This document shows positions 31,559-39,460 of a stretch of DNA of 64,000 nt, piece by piece. Position 1 is the first letter of the stretch. Each line of letters begins with the position of its first letter. Source of the DNA: Kitasatospora sp. MAA4 (GTDB taxonomy: Bacteria; Actinomycetota; Actinomycetes; Streptomycetales; Streptomycetaceae); NCBI RefSeq assembly GCF_029893355.1, contig NZ_JARZAI010000014.1:1-64000 (forward strand), in the 5' to 3' direction. A program made the translations under genes and the position numbers. Below the pieces are notes generated by a model, which was given only the letters and a program-made list of their open reading frames with translations, did not search any database and had not been told where the DNA came from.

Positions 31559-32704
31559 CTACTCCCCGCCCTCGAAAGACTCCGCATACGCGACGTACTC
31601 GGCCCGCTCCTCGGTCACCAAGGCATGCGGCTCGGCGTACACGTGGTCGAAGATCAGGGTCGGATCCGGGTCGGGCATCGAGCGGACGCCCTCGCGCACC
31701 CGCAGGCCGAGGGTCTCGCTCTCGGCGTCGATCGCCGCGAAGAAGTCCTCGTCGGCCAGGCCCTCACGCTCCAGGTGCGCCTTGAGCCGGGAGATCGGGT
31801 CCTTGGCACGCCAGGACTCGGTCTCCTCGGCCGCGCGGTAGCGGGTCGGGTCGTCGGAGGTGGTGTGCGCACCCATCCGGTAGGTGAAGGCCTCGATCAG
31901 CACCGGGCCGCCGCCGTTGCGGGCGCGGTCCAGCGCCCAGCGGGTGACCGCCAGGCAGGCGAGCACGTCGTTGCCGTCCACCCGGACGCCGGGGAAGCCG
32001 AAGCCGGAGGCGCGGCGGTAGAGCGGGATCTTCGTCTGGTTGGTGGTGGGCTCGGAGATCGCCCACTGGTTGTTCTGGCAGAAGAAGACCACCGGGGCGT
32101 TGTAGACCGAGGCGAAGGTGAAGGCCTCGTTGACGTCGCCCTGGCTGGAGGCGCCGTCGCCGAAGTAGGCGATCACGGCGTCCTCGGCGCTGTCCTTGGT
32201 GATGCCCATCGCGTAGCCGGTCGCGTGCAGGGTCTGCGAGCCGATCACGATCGTGTACAGGTGGAAGTTCTTCTCGTTCGGGTCCCAACCGCCGTGGTTG
32301 ACCCCGCGGAACATCCCGAGCAGGTTGAGCGGGTCCACCCCGCGGCACCAGGCCACGCCGTGCTCGCGGTAGGTGGGGAAGGCGTAGTCGTTCTCCCGCA
32401 TCGCGCGGCCGCTGCCGACCTGGGCCGCCTCCTGGCCGAGCAGCGAGGCCCACAGGCCCAGCTCGCCCTGCCGCTGGAGCGCGGTCGCCTCGGCGTCGAA
32501 CCGCCGGACCAGCACCAGGTCCCGGTAGAGCGAGCGCAGCTCGTCCGCCTCGATGACCAGCGGGTAGTCCGGGTTCTCGACCCGTTCGCCTTCGGGGGTG
32601 AGCAGCTGAATCAGCTCGGCCGGGGCGTCCTTCCCCGCGTGGAGGTTGTCAGGGACGCCGGGGGCGGCCTTCTTGCGCGCCCTCGCCGTGCTTTTGACGG
32701 TCAC
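31559..32704 (-). CDS. bkdA: Branched-chain 2-oxoacid dehydrogenase E1 alpha subunit
   Basis: Alpha subunit of E1, binding thiamine diphosphate. The TPP motif GDGASSQGDVNEAFTFASVY (residues about 175-194) and the following APVVFFCQNNQWAIS are clear, as is the phosphorylation-loop-like YRMGAHTTSDDPTRYR (about 281-296). Length 381 fits the family. The GTG at 32704 has AGGAG about 6 nt upstream. First gene of the operon. The complex turns valine, leucine and isoleucine 2-oxoacids into isobutyryl-, isovaleryl- and 2-methylbutyryl-CoA, which streptomycetes use to start branched fatty acids and polyketides. Specificity for branched substrates is inferred from similarity and from synteny. Confidence 0.92.
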   Translation of the reverse strand: MTVKSTARARKKAAPGVPDNLHAGKDAPAELIQLLTPEGERVENPDYPLVIEADELRSLYRDLVLVRRFDAEATALQRQGELGLWASLLGQEAAQVGSGRAMRENDYAFPTYREHGVAWCRGVDPLNLLGMFRGVNHGGWDPNEKNFHLYTIVIGSQTLHATGYAMGITKDSAEDAVIAYFGDGASSQGDVNEAFTFASVYNAPVVFFCQNNQWAISEPTTNQTKIPLYRRASGFGFPGVRVDGNDVLACLAVTRWALDRARNGGGPVLIEAFTYRMGAHTTSDDPTRYRAAEETESWRAKDPISRLKAHLEREGLADEDFFAAIDAESETLGLRVREGVRSMPDPDPTLIFDHVYAEPHALVTEERAEYVAYAESFEGGE

Positions 32705-33064
32705 GTTTACTCCTCGGTCTGTCCGGCCGCCCGGGGTCGCCGGTGACCGGTCCGGTCACCGCCTCGCACAGTGCGCAGGGTGGGCGCACCGACTACGGGG
32801 CTGGTGGTGATCCTTTTCCGACGGCGTCTCACCAGAACGTTACCCAGCGGGCGCTCGTGTCGCGCCTGAATGAGGACGTCCTAGTTGTTCCGACCTGGGT
32901 GTGGGTCGGGCCGGGCTCGAACCTCGCTCCGGCGGTGCCGTACAGGACACCTGCGCACGCTATCCGGGCAGCGCGTTTCGCGTAAGGGGGTGGATCAGAC
33001 AGATTGTGTGGGCGCCCGGTGCGGGCGATAGGCCTTCTCTATGACCATATGGGAGCCTTTACCG
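32705..33064. promoter_or_regulatory. Divergent intergenic region, bkd operon / response regulator
   Basis: A 360-base gap with promoters for both sides. Visible are the E1alpha ribosome site near the left edge, a short palindrome AGGACGTCCT (about 32873-32882) and GGGAG at 33051-33055, the ribosome site of the regulator. No confident promoter elements were found. An 80-codon open frame at 32743-32985 has composition unlike a protein and is not called. Confidence 0.4.
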
Positions 33065-33724
33065 GTGACTGGAAACGGACAAATCAGGGTTTTCCTGCTA
33101 GATGATCATGAGGTGGTCCGGCGAGGGGTTCACGAATTGCTCACCGTTGAGGACGACATCGAGGTGGTCGGCGAGGCCGGCACCGCCGCCGAGGCGATCA
33201 CCCGGATCCCCGCCGTCCACCCCGACGTGGCGGTACTCGACGTCCGGCTGCCCGACGGGAACGGCGTGGAGGTCTGCCGCGAGATCCGCTCGCAGCACCC
33301 CGACATCCGGTGCCTGATGCTCACCTCCTTCTCGGACGACGAGGCGCTCTTCGACGCGATCATGGCCGGGGCCTCGGGGTACGTCCTCAAGGCGATCCGC
33401 GGCAGCGACCTGCTCTCCGCCGTACGGGACGTGGCGGCCGGCAAGTCGCTGCTCGACCCGGTGGCGACCGGGCGCGTCCTGGAGCGGCTGCGGCAGGGCG
33501 GCGAGAAGGAGGACGAGCGGCTCGCCCAGCTCACCAAGCAGGAGCGCCGGATCCTGGAACTGATCGGCGAGGGGATGACCAACCGGCAGATCGGCAGCGA
33601 ACTGCACCTGGCCGAGAAGACCGTCAAGAACTACGTGTCCAGTCTGCTCGCGAAACTCGGCATGGAGCGCCGCACCCAGGCCGCCGCCTACGTCGCCCGG
33701 CTGGGCGCGGAACAGAACCGGTGA
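33065..33724 (+). CDS. Orphan NarL/DevR-type response regulator
   Basis: A 219-residue two-component response regulator: receiver domain (about 6-125; acidic pair DDH near 13-15, phospho-acceptor Asp59 in AVLDV, Lys in GYVLKA near 109) and a LuxR-type helix-turn-helix (about 150-212, LTKQERRILELIGEGMTNRQIGSEL). The sequence is close to the DevR/DosR subgroup. No histidine kinase gene is adjacent, so its partner is elsewhere. The GTG at 33065 is chosen for the GGGAG 9 nt upstream; ATG 33041 would add eight residues. Gene order with the bkd operon matches the SCO3818-type orphan regulator of S. coelicolor, recalled from memory. Confidence 0.88.
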   Translation: MTGNGQIRVFLLDDHEVVRRGVHELLTVEDDIEVVGEAGTAAEAITRIPAVHPDVAVLDVRLPDGNGVEVCREIRSQHPDIRCLMLTSFSDDEALFDAIMAGASGYVLKAIRGSDLLSAVRDVAAGKSLLDPVATGRVLERLRQGGEKEDERLAQLTKQERRILELIGEGMTNRQIGSELHLAEKTVKNYVSSLLAKLGMERRTQAAAYVARLGAEQNR

Positions 33725-33877
33725 CCCGTCCGCCCCACTGATCACTTGCGGCACGGTCCGCGCAGGGCCGGACAGTTCACGCTCCGTCATCGACGGTGAA
33801 GATCAGACTGATGATCATAAGCAGGCATTTTCGAGCATCCGGGCCGCGTTCGGCGCCCGTCGCTACGATGACCGAGC

Positions 33878-34969
33878 GTGACAGAGAGTCAGTTCACCTC
33901 CACAGCAGTCGTACTGGAGGGACCGGATGCCACCGCTCCACCCGTCGGGACGATGAGCCCGCCGGTTTCGCGGTTCGTACTCGCCCGAGTGTTGCGCGGC
34001 TACCGCGCCGGGCGGCTGATCGAGGCGCAGCCGGTCGCCGAGGGTCTGCTCAACCGGGGCTACCGGGTGACCAGCAGCGCCGGCGTCTACTTCCTCAAGT
34101 GCTACGTCGACCGCGCCACCGCGACCCTGCCCGCGATCACCGCCCAGCACCGGGCGACCACCGCGCTGTACGCCCGCGGACTGCCGATCGCGCCGCCGCT
34201 GGCCGGCCGGGACGGGCAGACCGTCACCGACTGTGACGGGCGGCGGTTCGCGCTCTTTCCCTGGGTACCGGGCGCGCACCGCACCGGATCCGAGCTCGAG
34301 CTGCTGGAGTGCGAGGAGCTCGGCGCGCTGCTCGGCCGGCTGCACGGCGCACTCGCCCGGGTCTGCGCCCCCGTTGTGCAACCGTCCAGGCAGCCGACGG
34401 CCGACCCCCGGGCCACCGCCGCCCTGCTCGGCGAGCTGCTGGAGCTGGCCCGACGGCACCGCCCGTACGGCCCGTTCGACCGGCTCGCCGAACGCCGGCT
34501 GACCGAGCGCGCCGCCCTGCTGGAGGCGTACGGCCACCGGCGGCCCGCGCCGGAGGCCGCCGGGCCGGCCGGCTGGGTGCACGGCGACTTCCACGGCCTC
34601 AACCTGCTGCACCGGGACGGGCGGGTGGTCGCGGTGCTGGACTGGGACCGGCTGGGCGTCCGGCCACGCGGCGAGGAGGTGGTCCGGGCCGCCACTCTGA
34701 TCTTCAACGACCCGGTGACCGGCGAACTCGACCTCGCCCGGGTCCGCCGCTACGCCCGCGGCTACCGCGAGGCCGCCGGCGCGCCGGCCGAGGAGCTGGC
34801 GGCGGCGGCGCACCGGGTCTGGTGGGAGCGGCTCAACGACTTCTGGATGCTGCAGTGGCGCTACCAGCGCGCCGACCAGCGCGCCGACCAGCTCTTCCCG
34901 GCCGCCGCCGCACAGACGGTGTGGTGGTGCCAGGAGTACGAACAGGTGCTGGACGCGTTCGTGAACTGA
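33878..34969 (+). CDS. Aminoglycoside-phosphotransferase-fold kinase
   Basis: A 363-residue small-molecule kinase of the APH/choline kinase superfamily. The Lys-containing strand is GVYFLKCYVD (about 70-79), the catalytic loop is GWVHGDFHGLNLLH (about 230-243) and the Mg-binding loop is VVAVLDWDRLG (about 248-258), so all key residues are present. It is more like homoserine kinase-type metabolic kinases than resistance enzymes, but the substrate is unknown and resistance should not be assumed. GTG 33878 has a weak ribosome site. It converges on the first Ser/Thr kinase gene with only 9 nt between stops. Confidence 0.8.
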   Translation: MTESQFTSTAVVLEGPDATAPPVGTMSPPVSRFVLARVLRGYRAGRLIEAQPVAEGLLNRGYRVTSSAGVYFLKCYVDRATATLPAITAQHRATTALYARGLPIAPPLAGRDGQTVTDCDGRRFALFPWVPGAHRTGSELELLECEELGALLGRLHGALARVCAPVVQPSRQPTADPRATAALLGELLELARRHRPYGPFDRLAERRLTERAALLEAYGHRRPAPEAAGPAGWVHGDFHGLNLLHRDGRVVAVLDWDRLGVRPRGEEVVRAATLIFNDPVTGELDLARVRRYARGYREAAGAPAEELAAAAHRVWWERLNDFWMLQWRYQRADQRADQLFPAAAAQTVWWCQEYEQVLDAFVN

Positions 34970-34978
34970 GGGCTGCCG

Positions 34979-36823
34979 CTACGGGACGGACAGCGGCGGG
35001 GAGGCGTGGCTCGTGGGGGGCACGGGCTTTTCCGAGGTCGACGCGGAAGACGCCGGGTTCGACGCGGGAGAGCTGGCCGACGACGACGCCGACTCCGAGG
35101 CCGACGAGGACGCGGAAGCCGACGAGGAGGCCGAAGCCGAGGACGACGCCGAGGCGGACGCCGAGGCCGAACGGGACGGCCGCGTGTAGCTGTTCGACGG
35201 GGTCTGCGGCGGGTAGTCGCCGCTCGACTGGGTCGGGACGTGCGTGCGGGCCGGGCTCGGCGACGGCGTCACCGACGGCGTCTCGGTCGACTGGTCCGTC
35301 GACGGGTCGACCGGCGCGGTGGACTGCGTCGGGGTCGTCGGCGAGTTGGAGCTGTTGTTCACCGCCATGGCGATGCCGACCCCGCCGCCCGCCACCAGCA
35401 GCAGGCCGACCACCCAGGCCAGCGCCGTGCGCCGGCGGCGCGGCGGCTCGTCGTAGCCGTCGTCGTGACCGCCGCCGTGCCCGTTGTGCCCGTTGTAGCC
35501 GTTCTGCCCGCCGGAGCCGCCGTGGCCGCCCGAGCCGTACCCGCCCTGGCCGTAGCCGCCGGAGCCGGAGTCCGCCCCCTGGTAGTCCGCCCCCTGGTAG
35601 GGCGCGGCCGGCGTGCCGAACGCCGCGGTGGGCGCACCGTAGGGCAGCACGGTGGTCGCGTCGGACGGGTTCTGGGCCATCCCGAACGCCTCGGTGACCG
35701 CCGTCCCGTCACTCGGCGTGCCCTGGTAGCCCGGGTACCCGCCGCCGAGGGTGCCGCCGGCAGCGCCGTGCATCTCGCGCAGCGCGTGCTGGAGGTGCGC
35801 GCGGAACTCGTCCGCGCTCTGGAACCGGTCGTCCGGGCTCTTGGCCAGCGAACGCAGCACCAGCGCGTCGAACTGCTGCGGCACCCGCGCGTTCACCCGG
35901 GACGGCGGTACCGGCGCGTCCTGGACGTGCTGGTAGACCACCGCGAGCGGGGTGTCGCCGGTGAACGGCGGGCGCAGCGTCAGCAGCTCGTAGAGCATGC
36001 AGCCGGCCGCGTACAGGTCGGAGCGGTGGTCCACCGGCTTGCCGAGCGCCTGCTCGGGCGAGAGGTACTGCGGGGTGCCCATCACCATGCCGGTCTGAGT
36101 CATGGTGCTGGCCGCGCCGGTGAGCGCCCGGGCGATGCCGAAGTCCATCACCTTGACCGCGCCCGAGGTCGTGATGATCACGTTGGCGGGCTTGATGTCG
36201 CGGTGCACGATGCCGTGCCGGTGGCTGTAGTCCAGCGCCTCCAGCACCCCGGCGATGATGATCAGCGCCTGGTCGACCGGCGGCGCCTCCTCGTCCACCA
36301 GCAGCTCGCGGACGGTGCGGCCCTCGACCAGCTCCATCACGATGTACGGGGTGGACTCGCCGCCGAGGAAGTCCTCGCCGGTGTCGTAGACAGCGACGAT
36401 CGAGTGGTGGTTGAGCCCCGCGACGGAATGAGCCTCCCGGGTGAACCGCAGCCGGGCCACCTCGTCCTGGGCCAGCTCGGGGCGCAGCAGCTTGACCGCG
36501 ACGGTCCGGCCCAGCCGGACGTCCTGCGCGGCCAGCACCTCGGCCATGCCGCCGCGGCCGAGCCGGTGGGTCAGCCGGTAGCGGCCGTCGCCGAGGGTGC
36601 CGAGCGCGGCGGCGGTGCCGCGGCTCGGGGTGGCCGGGCCCTCGGCCGCGGGGGCCTGGCCCGCCGCGCGGGCGGCCGTGGTCTCGTCGGGTGAGGAGGC
36701 GCCGCGGTCCCGGTCGGGGAAGCGGGGCGTCTCGCGGGTGGCGTCGTTCTGCTCCGGCTCCTGGCCGGTGCCGGAGGCGAGGTGGTCTCCCTCGCCGTCG
36801 CCCGGCTGCTGCGTCTGTGCCAT
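34979..36823 (-). CDS. Transmembrane Ser/Thr protein kinase
   Basis: A 614-residue Hanks-type kinase. Acidic N-terminal tail (1-78), kinase domain (about 81-345) with glycine loop GRGGMAEV (89-96), Lys111, catalytic HRDIKPANV (207-215) and DFG (227-229), then a Gly/Tyr-rich cytoplasmic linker (355-460), a membrane helix (466-488) and an extracellular tail of ~125 residues made of Thr/Pro and then Ser/Ala repeats. There are no PASTA domains, unlike PknB. The ATG at 36823 is immediately preceded by AGGAGT. It sits downstream of a second kinase gene on the same strand, separated by 95 nt. Likely regulates growth or envelope processes; targets unknown. Confidence 0.93.
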   Translation of the reverse strand: MAQTQQPGDGEGDHLASGTGQEPEQNDATRETPRFPDRDRGASSPDETTAARAAGQAPAAEGPATPSRGTAAALGTLGDGRYRLTHRLGRGGMAEVLAAQDVRLGRTVAVKLLRPELAQDEVARLRFTREAHSVAGLNHHSIVAVYDTGEDFLGGESTPYIVMELVEGRTVRELLVDEEAPPVDQALIIIAGVLEALDYSHRHGIVHRDIKPANVIITTSGAVKVMDFGIARALTGAASTMTQTGMVMGTPQYLSPEQALGKPVDHRSDLYAAGCMLYELLTLRPPFTGDTPLAVVYQHVQDAPVPPSRVNARVPQQFDALVLRSLAKSPDDRFQSADEFRAHLQHALREMHGAAGGTLGGGYPGYQGTPSDGTAVTEAFGMAQNPSDATTVLPYGAPTAAFGTPAAPYQGADYQGADSGSGGYGQGGYGSGGHGGSGGQNGYNGHNGHGGGHDDGYDEPPRRRRTALAWVVGLLLVAGGGVGIAMAVNNSSNSPTTPTQSTAPVDPSTDQSTETPSVTPSPSPARTHVPTQSSGDYPPQTPSNSYTRPSRSASASASASSSASASSSASASSSASESASSSASSPASNPASSASTSEKPVPPTSHASPPLSVP

Positions 36824-36918
36824 TACTCCTCGCCCCGGGCCGACGCTCTCGTCGCGGTCGCCCATTCGATTCACTTCACCAGAACGCTACCGCCTCGGGC
36901 ACCCGGGCGCGGAATGCG

Positions 36919-38382
36919 TCACAGGACGGGCGGGAGCCCTCCGGACCCCGGGGAGAGCGGCGCGACGACCGCCGCGGGCCGCGGCGCGCTGCCGTACGTG
37001 CCGCCGTCGGTGCTGTTGGTGTTGGTGGTCTTGCTCGCCACGATCGCGATGATGATCGCGACCAGCACGATGAGGCCGATGATCACACCGATGATCACCA
37101 GCGCGGTCGAGCACCCGTTGGTGCCGCTGGGCGCCACCGGGCGCTGCGGCGCGTACGGCCCGGCCTGCTGCATCGGCGGCGGAGTGTGCGCCTGCTGCTG
37201 CTGCGGGAAGGCGGACGGCGGCGTCTGGTACTGCGGCGGCGGGGTCTGGTAGCCCTGCTGGAAGCGCGGCGGCGGGGTCTGCTGGACGAACGCCGGCGGC
37301 GGGGTCTGCGGACCGTACGCCGGCGGCGCCTGGGTCGGCTGGTACGGCTGCTGGACCTGCGGCTGCGGCGTCCGGATGTCGCCGCCGACCTGCGGGAAGT
37401 TGGTCAGCGAGTGCGCGGCGTGCGCGGCCCGCGGGCCCTCGCCGATCACCAGCGGCGTGCTGGCCATCAGCGGCGTGCCGCCCTCGGTGGCCGCACCGCC
37501 GGCGACCCGCTCGACCTCCTCGCGCATCGTCTCGGCGGTCGGGAACCGGTGTCCCGGGTCCTTGCGCAGCGCGCGGGCGACCAGTGCGTCCACCGCCGGC
37601 GGGACCGCCCGGTTGAGGCTGGACGGCGCCGGCGGCTCCTCCTGGACGTGCTTGTACGCGATCGAGAACGGCGAGTCGCCGTCGAACGGCAGCTGGCCGG
37701 TGAGCAGCTCGAAGAGCATGCAGCCCACCGAGTAGAGGTCGGAGCGGGCGTCCACGCTCTTGCCCAGCGCCTGCTCGGGCGACAGGTACTGCGGGGTGCC
37801 GACCACCATGCCGGTCTGGGTCATCGACGTCACACCGGACTGCATGGCCCGGGCGATGCCGAAGTCCATCACCTTGACGATGCCCTTGGTGTTGACCATG
37901 ACGTTGCCGGGCTTGATGTCGCGGTGCACCAGGCCCTGGTCGTGCGAGGTGTCCAGGGCGGCCAGCACCGCGGCGGTGATCTTCAGCGCCTGCTCGGTGG
38001 GCATCGCGCCGTGCTCGGCGATCGCCTGGTTCAGCACGTCGCGCAGCGAGGGGCCCTCGACGTACTCCATGACGATGTACGGCGTGGTCGCACCGTCCGT
38101 CGCGACCTCCTCGCCGCTGTCGAAGACCGAGACGATGTTGGTGTGCTGCAGCCGGGCCACCGCCTGCGCCTCGCGGCGGAACCGCTCGCGGAAGGACTGC
38201 TCGCGGCCCAGCTCGGTGTGCAGTGTCTTCACCGCCACCTGACGGTCCAGCACCGTGTCGTACGCCAGGTGGACGGACGCCATGCCGCCCTGGCCCAGCA
38301 GGTGCTGGAGGACGTACCTGCCGTTGCCCAGCGAGTGCTGTTCCTGCGGCTGGCCGTGACCCGTGCTGCCGTCCTCGCTCAT
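36919..38382 (-). CDS. Transmembrane Ser/Thr protein kinase
   Basis: A 487-residue Hanks-type kinase. Kinase domain (about 22-285) with GQGGMASV (30-37), Lys52, HRDIKPGN (153-160) and DFG (173-175); a long Pro/Gln/Tyr-rich cytoplasmic region (about 330-420, repeated PPPxxxQQ patterns); one membrane helix (about 425-450) and a short extracellular tail of ~37 residues. With so small an outside part it is probably not a ligand receptor. The ATG at 38382 follows GAGGACG. It is 95 nt upstream of the other kinase, and the two share overall design, suggesting duplication followed by divergence outside the kinase domain. Confidence 0.93.
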   Translation of the reverse strand: MSEDGSTGHGQPQEQHSLGNGRYVLQHLLGQGGMASVHLAYDTVLDRQVAVKTLHTELGREQSFRERFRREAQAVARLQHTNIVSVFDSGEEVATDGATTPYIVMEYVEGPSLRDVLNQAIAEHGAMPTEQALKITAAVLAALDTSHDQGLVHRDIKPGNVMVNTKGIVKVMDFGIARAMQSGVTSMTQTGMVVGTPQYLSPEQALGKSVDARSDLYSVGCMLFELLTGQLPFDGDSPFSIAYKHVQEEPPAPSSLNRAVPPAVDALVARALRKDPGHRFPTAETMREEVERVAGGAATEGGTPLMASTPLVIGEGPRAAHAAHSLTNFPQVGGDIRTPQPQVQQPYQPTQAPPAYGPQTPPPAFVQQTPPPRFQQGYQTPPPQYQTPPSAFPQQQQAHTPPPMQQAGPYAPQRPVAPSGTNGCSTALVIIGVIIGLIVLVAIIIAIVASKTTNTNSTDGGTYGSAPRPAAVVAPLSPGSGGLPPVL

Positions 38383-38744
38383 CGTCCTCTGCTTCCCCCT
38401 CGGCACGGCCGAACACCGCTGCCGCGACGTGGTTGATCGGATGCCCTGTCAGATGGCCTGTCAGGTGATCTGTCGGGTGGCCCGTCGAAAAGTCCGCCGG
38501 ACCGGCCCCCCGTGGACCGGACCGCCGCACAGCCTGCCGAACGGCTCGTCAGAGCCGCCCGCACCGACCCCGCCGACCGGGCCGACCCGGCCGGCGGCCG
38601 GTATCGGCCGTCGACAGGGGCCAGGGTATCGGCACCGCGCCCCGACGGGCGGTGCAGGGGCGGCCGGGCCCGCGTCCGGCGGTGGCACGCGGGGTCCTCC
38701 AGGTACGGACGGTTGTGCGGGGCCGCCGGTTCCGGCGACAGGCC
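38383..38744. other. Intergenic region upstream of the kinase pair
   Basis: A 362-base gap between bpa and the kinase genes. It contains four imperfect 12-nt tandem repeats (38440-38487), described separately, and otherwise only GC-rich DNA without a convincing gene or hairpin. The kinase promoter is expected here. Confidence 0.45.
38440..38487. repeat. Four imperfect 12-nt tandem repeats
   Basis: Units GATGCCCTGTCA, GATGGCCTGTCA, GGTGATCTGTCG and GGTGGCCCGTCG lie head to tail. They start 57 nt upstream of the ATG of the leftward kinase gene, in its probable promoter or leader. Confidence 0.75.
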
Positions 38745-39377
38745 CTAAAGGTAGGGGCCGGACCGCATGCTGTGGCCGTCGTCCGGATCGTCGAAGTCGT
38801 GGTCGGCCGGCTGACTGCCGGGCGGCAACGCGCGACGCATCTGCTCCAGCTGCGCCCGGGCCGCCATCTGCTGGGCGAAGAGCGCGGTCTGGATGCCGTG
38901 GAAGAGGCCCTCCAGCCAGCCGACCAACTGGGCCTGCGCGATCCGCAGCTCGGCCTCAGTGGGGATGGTGTCGTCCATGAACGGCAGCGACAGCCGCTCC
39001 AGCTCCTCGACCAGCTCCGGCGCCAGGCCGAGCTCCAACTCCTTGATGGAGCTGGCGTGGATGGCCTTCAGCCGGACCCGGCTGGCCTCGTCGAGAGGAG
39101 CCGCCCGCACCTCTTCGAGCAGCTGCTTGATCATGCTGCCGATCCGCATCACCTTGGCCGGCTGCTCGACCATCTCGGTCACCGGGAGTTCGCGCGGACC
39201 GCCCTCGTCACCGGACCGTCCGAAGGCCCGGCCACCGCCTCCCGGGGCACTGCCGACCGCCATACCGTCCGGGCCCACGATCAGTACCTGCTGCGGCCCG
39301 TCCTTCGACGGTCCGGTCGATCCCATCGATCCCTGATACGGCTCGTACTCCGGCCGTTCGTCCAGCGGCTTCGTCAT
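38745..39377 (-). CDS. bpa: Bacterial proteasome activator Bpa
   Basis: ATP-independent activator (DUF2587 family) that forms a ring and opens the 20S proteasome gate for unfolded substrates. The 210-residue protein has a disordered N-terminus, a four-helix core (about 70-175) with PAKVMRIGSMIKQLLEEVRAAPLDEASR (about 74-101) and LPFMDDTIPTEAELRIAQAQLVGWLEGLFHGIQTALFAQQ, and the C-terminal ending SGPYL, whose Tyr-Leu supplies the gate-opening HbYX-like contact. ATG 39377 has GAAGGAG directly upstream; an in-frame ATG 24 nt upstream is possible. Proteasome subunits are outside the window. Confidence 0.93.
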   Translation of the reverse strand: MTKPLDERPEYEPYQGSMGSTGPSKDGPQQVLIVGPDGMAVGSAPGGGGRAFGRSGDEGGPRELPVTEMVEQPAKVMRIGSMIKQLLEEVRAAPLDEASRVRLKAIHASSIKELELGLAPELVEELERLSLPFMDDTIPTEAELRIAQAQLVGWLEGLFHGIQTALFAQQMAARAQLEQMRRALPPGSQPADHDFDDPDDGHSMRSGPYL

Positions 39378-39460
39378 AGCTCCTTCATATGCTTCGGGCA
39401 TCGGGAGGGTCAACCGACCTGGGTCCCGCAATCCGGCGGCGGACCTGTCGCTTTGCCTGC

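Noticed and set aside
29155..32704. Reading the E1/E2 genes as part of a natural-product cluster
   Set aside because: No polyketide, peptide-synthetase or tailoring genes follow; this is primary metabolism.
32743..32985. 80-codon open frame between the bkd operon and the response regulator
   Set aside because: It overlaps the likely promoters, has no ribosome site worth naming and its translation has no family feature.
33878..34969. Aminoglycoside resistance gene
   Set aside because: Only the general kinase fold is visible and the sequence resembles metabolic kinases of the same superfamily; resistance is not supported.
35006..36694. 562-codon rightward frame opposite the Ser/Thr kinase
   Set aside because: Antisense shadow of a well supported kinase; Arg/Gly-rich translation without domains.
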